Shown: positions 22,890-31,620 of the stretch, piece after piece | Layout: each line of letters opens with the position of its first letter | Position numbering within the stretch: position 1 is the stretch's first letter | IMG/VR virus record: IMGVR_UViG_3300022540_000168 | Span: 1 to 37,759 of that record | From: a virus | Strand: one strand, 5' to 3' | Length of the DNA stretch: 37,759 nucleotides | Notes under the pieces: model-generated | Seen by the model: the letters and a program-made list of their open reading frames with translations, nothing else | Told to the model about the DNA's origin: nothing | Database searches by the model: none | Program-made: the position numbers and the translations under genes

Positions 22890-25800
22890 TGAATTTTACA
22901 ATTGAAAGTTTAAAGTGGCTAAATGAAACACGTAATGGAAGTAATTTTCTAACAGACACAGGAAATACAACTGTTAATTTTAAGGCTAATGCAGGGGAAA
23001 GGGTAAAGGCAATCACAATCTTCACATATAACAGCGTTATTAGATTTAACAGTATTGAAAACTTTATAGCTTTTGATATTAAAACAACAACAATTGAAGT
23101 TTTGTCTGGTGATTTTTTCAGCTTAGGTTTTCGTGTAGGTGACGAAATAGAAATTTATGATAACCAAACTAATAAATTAAAAGCTCATGTAACATTAGAT
23201 ACAATTTCTTCAAATGGATTTATAGCAAACATAACTAGTTTAGGAACATTAAAAGAGGGTATTTATAATGATGGTGAAATAAGAAATTTAACAGAATTTA
23301 AAAAATTTCAATTTACATTTGATACTGAAGCAGATATAAGCGGTTTACGATCAAGCTTCAATGTGTTCAACGCTATACAAATGTATTATAATGATGACGA
23401 GGTTGGAACAGGTGGTGTGAGAAGTACTGCATTTGTAGACTTCATTCCAAGAGTACCAACTAATTGGGATTCTGGAAGCTTTAGAATGAGGTATGTAGAT
23501 AATCCAGACGACTATACACAAAGGTTTGAGATTGAACATATATTTATTGTTACTCCATATCATTTACAGGGCTATGTTTACGATCCATTTACAAGGCCAG
23601 ACGAGTATAAAAACGGAACATTAGCGTATAGATATTTAATAAATAACATTGAAGACTCGTTTATAAACTTTAGAGAAATAGGGAGTTATGATGCTGTTGG
23701 TTCGGTTGGTTGGTTTAATGAAAACTTTAATGGAGGGACTAATATTTATTCATTAGATAGTATTAGTTATTTTGATGTTACTAATTCAAAAACAATTAGT
23801 GGTATTGATGCAAGATTCACAACAAGGGTAACGGCTGTAATTAAAGGAGAATTTGTAGCAACAGAGCCATTGACTGTTTACCATAGTAAAAAGCCAACAT
23901 CAACTGAATATACAAACGAAAATTCAAGTTATAATGATACATGGGTATTTGAAAGTTTAAGGAATGAAATTGGTGCTGCTTCAAATAGTAACACAATCAT
24001 AAACAATCTTTCTATTAACTTGGATAGTGGTACGCAAATAACCGTACAATTTGATTGTATCTATTCAGGCAATGAAGAAATAAGGACAAACGATGGTTAC
24101 ATTTTATACTTTGGAATTGAAAAAGCAAGTTTAACAGCGGAAGCAAGCAATAGAGTAAACCTATTAATTGACTCAAATAAGTATGTTGCGCTAAATGATG
24201 AAAATGATTTGTTTTTTCTTGACACTTACAAGACTTACAACCATGTTCAAAACTTTGGTGTTGATACTCCAAATACGGACTATGAAGGATATATTGAAGA
24301 TGGTATTCTTTTAGATTTTCAATTCAGATTAAAGAATGGTGAGAAGTCTCCTAAGATTGGAAATAAAAAAGATAATTTTGATGAACTATCTATTCAATTA
24401 GTTGCATACAACACTTCCGATGGTTCAATGTTTAAGATTACCAGGGAGGAACATTTTAGACCAAAAACGAATGATATTAAAAAGGATGGTTCTTGGATTT
24501 ATCCGATTGATTGGTTTACACAATGGCAAAGTTATCGTTTCCTGTTAAACTCAGCAGACCAATTTAATAAGTCACAATTAACTTCTCCAACAATTACAAG
24601 CGATATAGAATATATTTCTAATGATGGAACATATGGAACGTATAGAGCAAGGATTGGTATTAAAGTTGATTGGCAATTATACAGGAGATTAAATGAAAAC
24701 ATTAGTAACAAGCGTATTGATAGTAAAATATTAGATGATTACCATGAGAATTTTTTACATGTAGATGCATTTGATTTTGGTGATGTAAAAGACCAGGGTT
24801 TATTTGGTAATACTTCAGAACCTCATGGTGGGTATAATAAAAAGATAGATAAGTATAAAGCAGGTTCGTGGATTATTAGACCAATGCTGCAAATCAAAAA
24901 AGAAAATTTATTATCTTCAGATGAAACAACCTTTGTGTATTTAATGCCAGAATGGAAACTATATGATTATGATAGTAATTCAACATATACAGGAGACACA
25001 AAAACACTTGATTTAGATGATAATGATTTAGCAGGTTCTTTAATATTTGGTGAGGACAATAAAATTATAATTACGCTTGACGATGGAAGTATAAAAACAG
25101 ATATTGCAAACTTTGAAGGTATAATTAGAATACAAAGAAAAACAGATCCATTGTATCAAATACATGAACTATCTACATTTAGAGAAACTTATGAAGGTAA
25201 TATTCTAAAAGGTTACGGAGCAGGAGGTGATAAGGTGGAAAAAAGTTTGGTTGCAGATAAATATACAATGACATGCTTATTAGAGGGGGCAAAACTAATT
25301 GAAGGTGTTGACTACAGAATAACAGGAAGGTTGTATGACATTGAAGTTCCTTATAACCCCGTGACAGATGCAAACCTAGTCGCGTGGTATGATGCTTCTG
25401 GGCTTATTACAAACACAAATAATTCTTTTGGTGTTGTAAGTGCGTTGAATGAAGTGAGTGTATGGAAAAACTTAAAAACAGACAATAATTATGATTTAGC
25501 GAATTTGACATTAGCACAACAACCGATTTTTGATAACGTAAATTTTAAATTAGATTTTGATGGTGTTGTAGATTATTTACTTTGGACTGATAATAATCTT
25601 AATTCAGAATGGACTATTTTTGTAGTTGTTGAAATGACATCAGATGTTAAAGCAAATATGTTTAATGTTAGGAGGGAAAATTTAGGACTTGAACCATATT
25701 TAAAAAGTAATATTTTCATGTTCCAAGGTGAAGATGGTAGTAATTTACCGGTTGGTCAAATGGATGGTTATGATGACTCTGAATCTTTGGAACAAGTGTT

Positions 25801-26110
25801 CGAGCCTAATTCAACTGTTGGTTCTGGTAATAAAGTGGTCTTGCAATATAGCATTAAATACAATGGTGATTGGTATATAAAGGTGAACGATGTGCGTATT
25901 GATACGCCTAATGATACTATGGGAACATATGACATACCTGCAACAAACAGTTTATTTTTAGGCGGTGATGGTAGGGTTGATATTGGAACACCAAACCTTC
26001 AAAATGCTTATGTAGGACATTTTCACGAAATGTTAATTTATCCAAATCAAGATGTTAGTGCTAAAGAAACTTCAATACATGATTATTTAAAAGCAAAATG
26101 GGGAATTTAA
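22889..26110 (+). CDS. Large tail-tip/receptor-binding protein with C-terminal LamG-like domain
   Basis: 1073 residues. The first 800 residues are long beta-rich repeats without a clear family. From about 830 there is VTDANLVAWYDASGLI, then KNLKTDNNYDLANLTLAQQP, FDGVVDYLLW and WTIFVVVEM, the layout of concanavalin/LamG-like carbohydrate-binding domains. It is the largest virion protein and the likely host receptor binder. The last codons overlap the next gene by 13 bases. Confidence 0.75.
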   Translation: MNFTIESLKWLNETRNGSNFLTDTGNTTVNFKANAGERVKAITIFTYNSVIRFNSIENFIAFDIKTTTIEVLSGDFFSLGFRVGDEIEIYDNQTNKLKAHVTLDTISSNGFIANITSLGTLKEGIYNDGEIRNLTEFKKFQFTFDTEADISGLRSSFNVFNAIQMYYNDDEVGTGGVRSTAFVDFIPRVPTNWDSGSFRMRYVDNPDDYTQRFEIEHIFIVTPYHLQGYVYDPFTRPDEYKNGTLAYRYLINNIEDSFINFREIGSYDAVGSVGWFNENFNGGTNIYSLDSISYFDVTNSKTISGIDARFTTRVTAVIKGEFVATEPLTVYHSKKPTSTEYTNENSSYNDTWVFESLRNEIGAASNSNTIINNLSINLDSGTQITVQFDCIYSGNEEIRTNDGYILYFGIEKASLTAEASNRVNLLIDSNKYVALNDENDLFFLDTYKTYNHVQNFGVDTPNTDYEGYIEDGILLDFQFRLKNGEKSPKIGNKKDNFDELSIQLVAYNTSDGSMFKITREEHFRPKTNDIKKDGSWIYPIDWFTQWQSYRFLLNSADQFNKSQLTSPTITSDIEYISNDGTYGTYRARIGIKVDWQLYRRLNENISNKRIDSKILDDYHENFLHVDAFDFGDVKDQGLFGNTSEPHGGYNKKIDKYKAGSWIIRPMLQIKKENLLSSDETTFVYLMPEWKLYDYDSNSTYTGDTKTLDLDDNDLAGSLIFGEDNKIIITLDDGSIKTDIANFEGIIRIQRKTDPLYQIHELSTFRETYEGNILKGYGAGGDKVEKSLVADKYTMTCLLEGAKLIEGVDYRITGRLYDIEVPYNPVTDANLVAWYDASGLITNTNNSFGVVSALNEVSVWKNLKTDNNYDLANLTLAQQPIFDNVNFKLDFDGVVDYLLWTDNNLNSEWTIFVVVEMTSDVKANMFNVRRENLGLEPYLKSNIFMFQGEDGSNLPVGQMDGYDDSESLEQVFEPNSTVGSGNKVVLQYSIKYNGDWYIKVNDVRIDTPNDTMGTYDIPATNSLFLGGDGRVDIGTPNLQNAYVGHFHEMLIYPNQDVSAKETSIHDYLKAKWGI

Positions 26111-26298
26111 AAAAGAAAGCATTTATTACAGAGATTGAACAAGAAGCAATTGATTTTGTTTCTAAGTTTGATGAAAATGTAACAGGATATTCATATAATG
26201 GTACAGAGTATATTGTAATAGTTAGAATAGTGGACAGTCATTTTTTGACACAAACAGAACGTGAGTTATTAGTGGAAATTCCTAAAGACTTTTTTTAG
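26098..26298 (+). CDS. Small hypothetical protein
   Basis: 66 residues, mixed alpha/beta (NLKKKAFITEIEQEAIDFV, then GYSYNGTEYIVIVRIVDSHF). It starts inside the end of the receptor-binding gene and is followed by the lysis genes. No family recognised; a virion or lysis accessory role is only a guess from position. Confidence 0.6.
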   Translation: MGNLKKKAFITEIEQEAIDFVSKFDENVTGYSYNGTEYIVIVRIVDSHFLTQTERELLVEIPKDFF

Positions 26299-26323
26299 TA
26301 AAAAAAACTTAACATTAATTAAT

Positions 26324-26635
26324 ATGAACGCAACAAATATAACATTAGAGATAACAACGGTAGTGTCTGTTGTTGGAACAGTGGTAACACTTCTAACTTT
26401 TTGGTTTAAAATGGAAAATAAAATGAATCTACAAAATCAAAAGATTGAACATTTGGAAGCCCAAGACATAACGACTCATAGAAGAATTGACTCTTTAAAA
26501 TCTGAAATGGTTAAAAATACAGAATCATTAACAGAAAAATACGAGAACATTTCGAGTGGTGTAACTGATTTAAAAATTGAAATGGAGAAAAACAAAGGTG
26601 AGATACTTGCGGCTATTGAGAAAATAAAGAAGTGA
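26324..26635 (+). CDS. Membrane-anchored coiled-coil protein of the lysis cassette (XhlA-like)
   Basis: 103 residues. One hydrophobic segment at about 8-28 (LEITTVVSVVGTVVTLLTFW) then a coiled coil to the end (QKIEHLEAQDITTHRRID, EKYENISSGVTDLKIEMEK). This layout is that of XhlA-type proteins that assist holins; spanin-like function is an alternative. The start of the next gene overlaps its stop (GTGATGA at 26632). Confidence 0.65.
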   Translation: MNATNITLEITTVVSVVGTVVTLLTFWFKMENKMNLQNQKIEHLEAQDITTHRRIDSLKSEMVKNTESLTEKYENISSGVTDLKIEMEKNKGEILAAIEKIKK

Positions 26636-26865
26636 TGAGACAGACAAACAGCCCAAAAACAAACCTTACAACAAAGATTGGTATCTTCTTTGTGGTGAGT
26701 GCTTTTATCATAATAGTACTTGATATGTATTTCAGCACATTAAACACATATACATTTGATCTAACAACAAAGCATATAATGTATGGTTCTGGAGCAGGCT
26801 TATTATTAATAATACTTCCAGAAGATACATTGGTTGAAATAATTAAAAAATACTTAAAGAAATAG
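26635..26865 (+). CDS. Small holin-like membrane protein
   Basis: 76 residues from ATG 26635 (GTG at 26632 is also possible). Hydrophobic segments at about 16-33 (IGIFFVVSAFIIIVLDMY) and 49-60 (GSGAGLLLIILP), basic C-terminus KKYLKK. Two-helix proteins at this place are usually holins or antiholins. It lies between the coiled-coil protein and the 3-TM holin. Confidence 0.65.
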   Translation: MRQTNSPKTNLTTKIGIFFVVSAFIIIVLDMYFSTLNTYTFDLTTKHIMYGSGAGLLLIILPEDTLVEIIKKYLKK

Positions 26866-26867
26866 AC

Positions 26868-27305
26868 ATGAGCATATTCGCAAAAATTATAGGAAGTGGA
26901 GCGGTTGAAAAAATAACAAATGCCGTTGGTAATGTGATTGACAAAACAAGTACTTCAGACGAAGAGAAACTAACCTTGAAAAATGATTTAACAAGTATTG
27001 TAATGAACAACCTTGTTTCAATAATCGAAGCCCAGAAAGAAGTTATCATTCAAGAAATGAAAGGTAATTGGTTGCAAAAATCTTGGAGACCAATAATGAT
27101 GTTGACATTTGGCGTAATACTCGTTTGTAAGTGGTTTGGATGGACAGACCAAAACATTGATATATCTTTAGAAAAAGAACTAATGGGAATTATTAAATTA
27201 GGTCTAGGGGGTTATGTTATGGGGAGAAGTGTTGAAAAGATTGCAAAAGAAGTAACAAAAAATGTAGATTTACCATTCATTAAGAAAAAAAACAGAGAAT
27301 TATGA
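26868..27305 (+). CDS. Holin, 3TM family
   Basis: 145 residues. The N-terminus is amphipathic (AKIIGSGAVEKITNAVGNVI). The block QEMKGNWLQKSWRPIMMLTF followed by GVILVCKWFGW is the hallmark of the three-TM holin family (GTA-release type), and a further hydrophobic stretch LMGIIKLGLGGYVMGRSVEK follows. It makes the membrane lesion that lets the endolysin out or starts lysis. It overlaps the endolysin start (TTATGA at 27300). Confidence 0.85.
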   Translation: MSIFAKIIGSGAVEKITNAVGNVIDKTSTSDEEKLTLKNDLTSIVMNNLVSIIEAQKEVIIQEMKGNWLQKSWRPIMMLTFGVILVCKWFGWTDQNIDISLEKELMGIIKLGLGGYVMGRSVEKIAKEVTKNVDLPFIKKKNREL

Positions 27306-27832
27306 GCGTAAACTTTGAGAATGCAGTTAAGAAAGTCATTGAAATGGAGGGTGGCTATAATGACATTAAAGAAGACAGAGGGGGTGCAACAAACTATGGT
27401 ATTAGTTTAAATTTCCTAAGAGCAAATGGCGAAGATATTGACGGCGACGGCGACGTTGATTGGGTTGATGTAAAAAACCTTAAAGAAATCGAAGCTAAAC
27501 AATTGTATAGGGAATACTTTTGGAATCCGCTATATGACGGACTAGAAAGGGCTGTTTCTGAGAAGGTTTTTACAGTAGGTGTTAATATGGGCGCAAGAGT
27601 AGGAGTTAAGCTATTACAGAGAGCCTTAAACGGAATAGGGTTTAAATTAGTTGAGGACGGAATTATTGGAGAAGCTACAATATCAGCGACAAAGAGAACA
27701 ACAACTGAAAAGATATTAATTCACTTTGTAGATGTTCAATTAGATTACTACATCAATATAGTTAAAAGACGACCTGAACAAATAAAGTTTTTGAGAGGTT
27801 GGAAAAATAGAGCGATGGAGTGTATCAAGTAA
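27302..27832 (+). CDS. Endolysin, GH108 N-acetylmuramidase with EF-hand-like insert
   Basis: 176 residues. EMEGGYNDIKEDRGGATNYG (residues 14-33) holds the GH108 catalytic Glu (E16). Residues 45-56 (DIDGDGDVDWVD) match a calcium-binding EF-hand/dockerin loop with Asp at 1, 3, 5, 7, 9 and 12 and Gly at 6. The C-terminal half is the peptidoglycan-binding part typical of GH108 proteins (GARVGVKLLQRALNGIG, FLRGWKNRAMECI). It cuts cell-wall glycan at lysis and ends the late operon. Confidence 0.92.
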   Translation: MSVNFENAVKKVIEMEGGYNDIKEDRGGATNYGISLNFLRANGEDIDGDGDVDWVDVKNLKEIEAKQLYREYFWNPLYDGLERAVSEKVFTVGVNMGARVGVKLLQRALNGIGFKLVEDGIIGEATISATKRTTTEKILIHFVDVQLDYYINIVKRRPEQIKFLRGWKNRAMECIK

Positions 27833-27868
27833 AAGAGTTGTAAACAATTAAACCGCTTCCATGGTTTG

Positions 27869-27897
27869 CCCTTGCGTTAATTCGTGAGGGTTTTTTT
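27869..27897 (+). terminator. Strong terminator closing the late operon
   Basis: CCCTTGCG (27869-27876), loop TTAATT, CGTGAGGG (27883-27890) with two G-T pairs, then seven T (27891-27897). It separates the endolysin from the early promoter at 27951. Confidence 0.85.
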
Positions 27898-27950
27898 GTG
27901 AAATTTTTAGAATAACGAAAAAATAATTGCAAAATAATACAATCATTTCA

Positions 27951-27980
27951 TTGTTATTAAATACAATTGTTTTATATTTG
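27951..27980 (+). promoter_or_regulatory. Early promoter, Bacteroidota type
   Basis: TTG (27951-27953), 19 bases, TATATTTG (27973-27980), in a very AT-rich intergenic region after the late terminator and 23 bases before ATG 28003. It should drive the early genes from 28003 on. The XRE-type protein at 28346 could bind here, but no operator repeat was recognised. Confidence 0.75.
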
Positions 27981-28002
27981 TATTGAACATTAAGAAAGAA
28001 AT

Positions 28003-28344
28003 ATGAAAGTAGAGGAATTTAGAATAGGGAATTTAGCACAAGACCAAGAAGGTAACTTATTGAAAGTTGTTGAATTATCATTAGAAAACAAAGTAGTTTT
28101 CAGCGTAATTGACAGATCAAAATATCCTCTAAAGGATGGTTGGAAAGCAGAACCAAAACCAATAACCACTGATACTATAAAAAATTGGCAATCAGCGTAT
28201 TTCTTAAAATATGTATTTGATTTGCCACACAAGAAAGGTTGGTATATGAATTTCGATACTAACAGAAGTAACCAAATAAAATACGTACATCAATTACAAA
28301 ACCTATACTTTGCATTGGAAGGAAAAGAATTAATTATAAAATAA
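28003..28344 (+). CDS. Conserved phage hypothetical protein (first early gene)
   Basis: 113 residues. Starts MKVEEFRIGNLAQDQEGNLL and ends with YVHQLQNLYFALEGKELIIK. The RIGN opening and the KYVHQLQNLYFAL(E/T)G ending recur, in my recollection, in many Bacteroidota phages and prophages without known function. It is the first gene behind the early promoter. Confidence 0.8.
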   Translation: MKVEEFRIGNLAQDQEGNLLKVVELSLENKVVFSVIDRSKYPLKDGWKAEPKPITTDTIKNWQSAYFLKYVFDLPHKKGWYMNFDTNRSNQIKYVHQLQNLYFALEGKELIIK

Positions 28345-28345
28345 C

Positions 28346-28549
28346 ATGAACAACGAACAAATATTAACTCAAATCAAGGGTAAAATGGATTCATTAAAAA
28401 TGAGTCAAAAAACCTTGTCAGAAGAAACTTTAATTGACAGAGGCGCTATCTCAAGGGTGTTAAACGGTTCTCACAATTGGACACGTGACACCATGGTTAG
28501 AATATTGGAGGCTCTTGAATTAAACGAACTTATTAACCTTTTGAAATAA
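28346..28549 (+). CDS. XRE/Cro-type helix-turn-helix regulator
   Basis: 67 residues, essentially only a DNA-binding domain: MSQKTLSEETLIDRGAISRV has helix 2, turn and recognition helix of the XRE/Cro fold, followed by LNGSHNWTRDTMVRILEALE. Small Cro-like proteins typically repress phage promoters. It lies second in the early operon. A lysogeny repressor partner and an integrase were not found, so a Cro-like timing role is more likely than a lysogeny switch. Confidence 0.85.
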   Translation: MNNEQILTQIKGKMDSLKMSQKTLSEETLIDRGAISRVLNGSHNWTRDTMVRILEALELNELINLLK

Positions 28550-28836
28550 TGGAATTAAAAGAAAAAATAACACTATCATCATTGCTTGAATGTAGTGAGA
28601 CCGAAATCATTTTTTTAGATGAAAATGATATTGAGTACAGAATTGAAGATGTACACACATTGTTTTTAGGGCTAAGCAAAACGGAAGATATTATTGACGA
28701 GCAGATAATGGATGCAATGGAATTTATGTCAATCGAGGACTTTTTAAAAGAGTTCAAGACAGAGTTTATTGACATAATGATTTTGTACGCTCAATTTTAT
28801 CCAGAGTATTTAATAATGTTATCAACTAAAATTTAA
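28549..28836 (+). CDS. Early hypothetical protein, acidic
   Basis: 95 residues, acidic, alpha-helical towards the C-terminus (IIDEQIMDAMEFMSIEDFL, then FIDIMILYAQFYPEYLI). The start shares a base with the previous stop (TAATG at 28547), indicating coupling. No motif recognised. Small acidic early proteins are often inhibitors of host enzymes, which is a general possibility only. Confidence 0.65.
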   Translation: MELKEKITLSSLLECSETEIIFLDENDIEYRIEDVHTLFLGLSKTEDIIDEQIMDAMEFMSIEDFLKEFKTEFIDIMILYAQFYPEYLIMLSTKI

Positions 28837-28841
28837 GGATT

Positions 28842-29027
28842 ATGGACAACAATAAAATAAGCAATATAGTTTTTGGGGGTGTAGATACAAAAGACTTTCC
28901 AGACTTCTGCGATGCGTACATTGAGAGTGCAGACTATGATGGTTTAGAAATGAACCAAAATGAATTAGACACTATCAATGAAGACGGTGAGTTTGTTTAT
29001 GACAAATTAATGGAACATTTATATTAA
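28842..29027 (+). CDS. Early hypothetical protein, small and acidic
   Basis: 61 residues, strongly acidic (MDNNKISNIVFGGVDTKDFP, DFCDAYIESADYDG, EDGEFVYDKLMEHLY). No domain recognised. Tight spacing with both neighbours and an A/T-rich upstream support a real gene. Confidence 0.65.
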   Translation: MDNNKISNIVFGGVDTKDFPDFCDAYIESADYDGLEMNQNELDTINEDGEFVYDKLMEHLY

Positions 29028-29031
29028 GAAT

Positions 29032-29223
29032 ATGAGAACAATAGAAAAACAACAACTAATCGAGCATCTAAGGGATGAGATAGTAAAGGCAAATTCAAAG
29101 AACATTGTAAAAGATGATTACGAAACTAAGTCATTTTGGAAGGGATATGCAAGTGCTTTAGAAAGCACGATATTTGACTTAGAAAATGAATTGGTAGAAC
29201 TTAAAAATTTACAAATAAAATAA
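29032..29223 (+). CDS. Early hypothetical protein, helical
   Basis: 63 residues, helical and charged (MRTIEKQQLIEHLRDEIVKA...ESTIFDLENELVELKNLQIK), probably a short coiled coil. It lies 7 bases before the RecT-like gene. No family recognised; it may be a partner of the recombination proteins by position. Confidence 0.65.
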   Translation: MRTIEKQQLIEHLRDEIVKANSKNIVKDDYETKSFWKGYASALESTIFDLENELVELKNLQIK

Positions 29224-29230
29224 AAACAAC

Positions 29231-30013
29231 ATGGAAGCGATTAAAACAGGGTTAAAAGGCTACGATAAATCAAAAATAGATATTTACATAGCATATTTAA
29301 AAAGATTAAAAGGAGAGAAAAAAGGCAAAAAATTTGCAAATACATGGTTTGGGAAAGTACCCAATGAAATATATATATCAGTATTTAAAATAGTATATGC
29401 TACAGGCTTAAATATAGACGGCGAAACAGTATCATTAGACTTTGACGAAAAACTAGAAATAATATATGATTATCATGCATATCAAAATAAGCTACTAATT
29501 GCACATCCTGAGTCAGTACTAGACTTTCAAGTGGTTTACAAAGGCGATACGTTCTCATTCGCAAAGGATTCTGGAAAAGTAACGTACATGCATGAAATAG
29601 ATAACCCATTTGCGAAGAAAAAGGAAATAATAGGAGCTTATGGAGTAATCAAAAACAATCGAGGTGAGTTCATTGAATTTTTAAACAGAGAAGAGATTGA
29701 CAAGTTAAAAAACGTGTCCAACATAAAGGAAACGTGGGATATTTGGGAAAGTAGATTCGTTTTAAAATCTATAATCAAAAGAATGTGTAAGGCTTATTTC
29801 AATGATATAACTCATGAAATAGATATTATAGACAATGAGTCAAACGAACCAGAGAACGCACTGATTGAAAACCCTATTCAAAAAAAAATCAAGGCAGCCA
29901 AGACAGAAAAAGCAGTAAACAAAATCTATAAAGAAAACATTGAAGAAATAGAGGACAAAAAAGCCTTTATTCAAATGTGTACAGATAGAAAAACCGAAAT
30001 CAAAAAAGCATGA
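29231..30013 (+). CDS. recT: RecT-family single-strand annealing protein
   Basis: 260 residues. The core blocks are NEIYISVFKIVYATGLNIDG, LIAHPESVLDFQVVYKGDTF, IIGAYGVIKNNRGEFIEFLN and ETWDIWESRFVLKSIIKRMC, the RecT signature including the GAYGV strand and the TWxxWxxRxxLKSxIKR helix. RecT-type proteins anneal single strands made by the phage exonuclease. It overlaps the exonuclease gene (ATGA at 30010), the usual pairing. The C-terminal 50 residues are charged and helical. Confidence 0.9.
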   Translation: MEAIKTGLKGYDKSKIDIYIAYLKRLKGEKKGKKFANTWFGKVPNEIYISVFKIVYATGLNIDGETVSLDFDEKLEIIYDYHAYQNKLLIAHPESVLDFQVVYKGDTFSFAKDSGKVTYMHEIDNPFAKKKEIIGAYGVIKNNRGEFIEFLNREEIDKLKNVSNIKETWDIWESRFVLKSIIKRMCKAYFNDITHEIDIIDNESNEPENALIENPIQKKIKAAKTEKAVNKIYKENIEEIEDKKAFIQMCTDRKTEIKKA

Positions 30014-30612
30014 TTACTATTTATGATTTTGAGCAGGGTTCTCCAGAGTGGAACAAAGCTAGAGAAGGGAATTTGACAGGATCTAATGCAACGCCAATCG
30101 GAGCAAACGGAAAAGGATTAGAAACCTATTGTAAGGATATAGCAATGGAACTAGTGGGTATTAAAATAGATAGATATTCAGGTTGGGACATGAAGCGAGG
30201 GGACGAATTAGAACCATTTGGGACAATGGCTTACGAACTAGAAAAAGAAGTAGCAATAAGACTAGTTGGAGGCTGTACTAATTCAAAATTCAAGGACGTT
30301 TGGGTGAGTCCAGACGGATTAATCGGAGAGGACGGAGGCATTGAAATGAAAGCGAGAAACGAAAAAAAGCATTTTGCGTTAATTACAGGAGACACTTCAG
30401 AAATTCCATTTAATCAAATACAAATGTGCCTAATGATTACAGAAAGGAAATATTGGGATTTTTTATCATTCAACCCAAATGTTAGCAAGCCTCTTTTCAT
30501 AAAAAGAATATATCCAGACCCAGCGTATCATGAAAAACTAAAAGCAGGATTATACAGAGGAAATAAATTAATTAAACAGTACACGGAAGAGTACAACAAC
30601 TTTAAAAACTAA
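30010..30612 (+). CDS. YqaJ/lambda-type 5'-3' exonuclease
   Basis: 200 residues. GSNATPIGANGKG near the N-terminus and the metal-binding centre SPDG (Asp102) with IEMKAR (Glu112, Lys114) match the D...ExK active site of YqaJ/lambda exonuclease nucleases; FNQIQMCLMITERKYW follows as usual. It resects double-strand ends and works with the RecT protein encoded just before it. Length is normal for the family. Confidence 0.92.
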   Translation: MITIYDFEQGSPEWNKAREGNLTGSNATPIGANGKGLETYCKDIAMELVGIKIDRYSGWDMKRGDELEPFGTMAYELEKEVAIRLVGGCTNSKFKDVWVSPDGLIGEDGGIEMKARNEKKHFALITGDTSEIPFNQIQMCLMITERKYWDFLSFNPNVSKPLFIKRIYPDPAYHEKLKAGLYRGNKLIKQYTEEYNNFKN

Positions 30613-30616
30613 AATC

Positions 30617-31168
30617 ATGGAAAAAGAAATATTAATTACTGATTTAGAAACAACAGGTTGGTCAACTACCAAAAACAAAATAGTTGAGGTTGGTATTGTA
30701 AAACTCAATATAGAAACAGGAGAAAAAGAAATTTTATTTGATAAGGTTGTGAAACCAGAAGGATTAACATTTAAGGAAATTTCAGAATCTTGGATTGTAG
30801 AAAATGGATATATGAGTATAAGCGAAATAGACAAGGCTGAAAGCTTAGAAAGTAATTTAGTTGAAATTCAATCTATAATAAACAAATACACATTAGGGAT
30901 AACAGCATTCAATAACCCGTTTGATTTTAGATTTTTAGAAGCAGCAGGAATTAGGTTGCCTAAAAAATTGGAATGCCCAATGAAATTAAGCAGGGGTATT
31001 TGTGCAATTCAAGGGAAAAGAGGAATTAAAAATCCAAGTGTACAAGAGGCGTGGGATTTCTTCTTTCCAAATACGAATTATATTGAAAAGCACCGTGGAG
31101 CAGATGATGCATTTCATGAATCTGACATTGTATATGAATTAATCAAACGAGGAATCTTTAAAGTTTAA
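30617..31168 (+). CDS. DnaQ-like 3'-5' exonuclease (DEDDh)
   Basis: 183 residues. TDLETTGW (Asp9, Glu11) is exonuclease motif I, FNNPFDFRFLE motif II, and HRGADDAFHESDIVYEL motif III with His and Asp. This is the DEDDh proofreading-type fold, and here it stands alone without a DNA polymerase. It likely trims DNA or RNA in replication or recombination. No polymerase gene was found in the window, so host polymerase must replicate the phage. Confidence 0.88.
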   Translation: MEKEILITDLETTGWSTTKNKIVEVGIVKLNIETGEKEILFDKVVKPEGLTFKEISESWIVENGYMSISEIDKAESLESNLVEIQSIINKYTLGITAFNNPFDFRFLEAAGIRLPKKLECPMKLSRGICAIQGKRGIKNPSVQEAWDFFFPNTNYIEKHRGADDAFHESDIVYELIKRGIFKV

Positions 31169-31172
31169 AATT

Positions 31173-31616
31173 ATGAAATTAGAATTAAAACACTTAGCAC
31201 CTTATTTGCCTTATGGGTTGAACATAGGTCAATTTGATAACGGATTTATGTTTGAATTAGAAATGGTAATTGACTATAAAAAATTGAAGCGAGGAAATTA
31301 CGTAAATATTGATTATGTAGATGGAGTTAAATATAAACCAATACTAAGACCATTATCAGACTTGACAAAAGAGATTGAGCATAATGGAGAAAAGTTTATT
31401 CCTTGTAAACAATTAGCCAAAGGAGAACATTTTCCAAATACGTATAGTTTCAAAATAGAAATTGATACATTAAATGTTGTTGGTTATTATACTCCTGAAA
31501 GTTGGTTGCCTTTAGTAAGTCATTATGAATTGTGGGAAAAACTATTTGAATGGCACTTTGACGTTTTCGGACTAATTGAAAAAGGATTAGCAATAGACAT
31601 TAACACTTTAAAATAA
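31173..31616 (+). CDS. Conserved phage hypothetical protein
   Basis: 147 residues. N-terminal KHLAPYLPYGLNIGQFDNG, then KPILRPLSDLTKEIEHNGEK and C-terminal SHYELWEKLFEWHFDVFGLI. The KPILRPLSDL and HFDVFGLIE blocks are, from memory, found in uncharacterised proteins of very many Bacteroidota phages. No catalytic motif is visible. It lies in the recombination and replication operon. Confidence 0.8.
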   Translation: MKLELKHLAPYLPYGLNIGQFDNGFMFELEMVIDYKKLKRGNYVNIDYVDGVKYKPILRPLSDLTKEIEHNGEKFIPCKQLAKGEHFPNTYSFKIEIDTLNVVGYYTPESWLPLVSHYELWEKLFEWHFDVFGLIEKGLAIDINTLK

Positions 31617-31620
31617 AATT

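Noticed and set aside
27833-28002. Attachment site or lysogeny control region
   Set aside because: No integrase, no divergent repressor gene and no operator repeats; the region is explained by a terminator and an early promoter.
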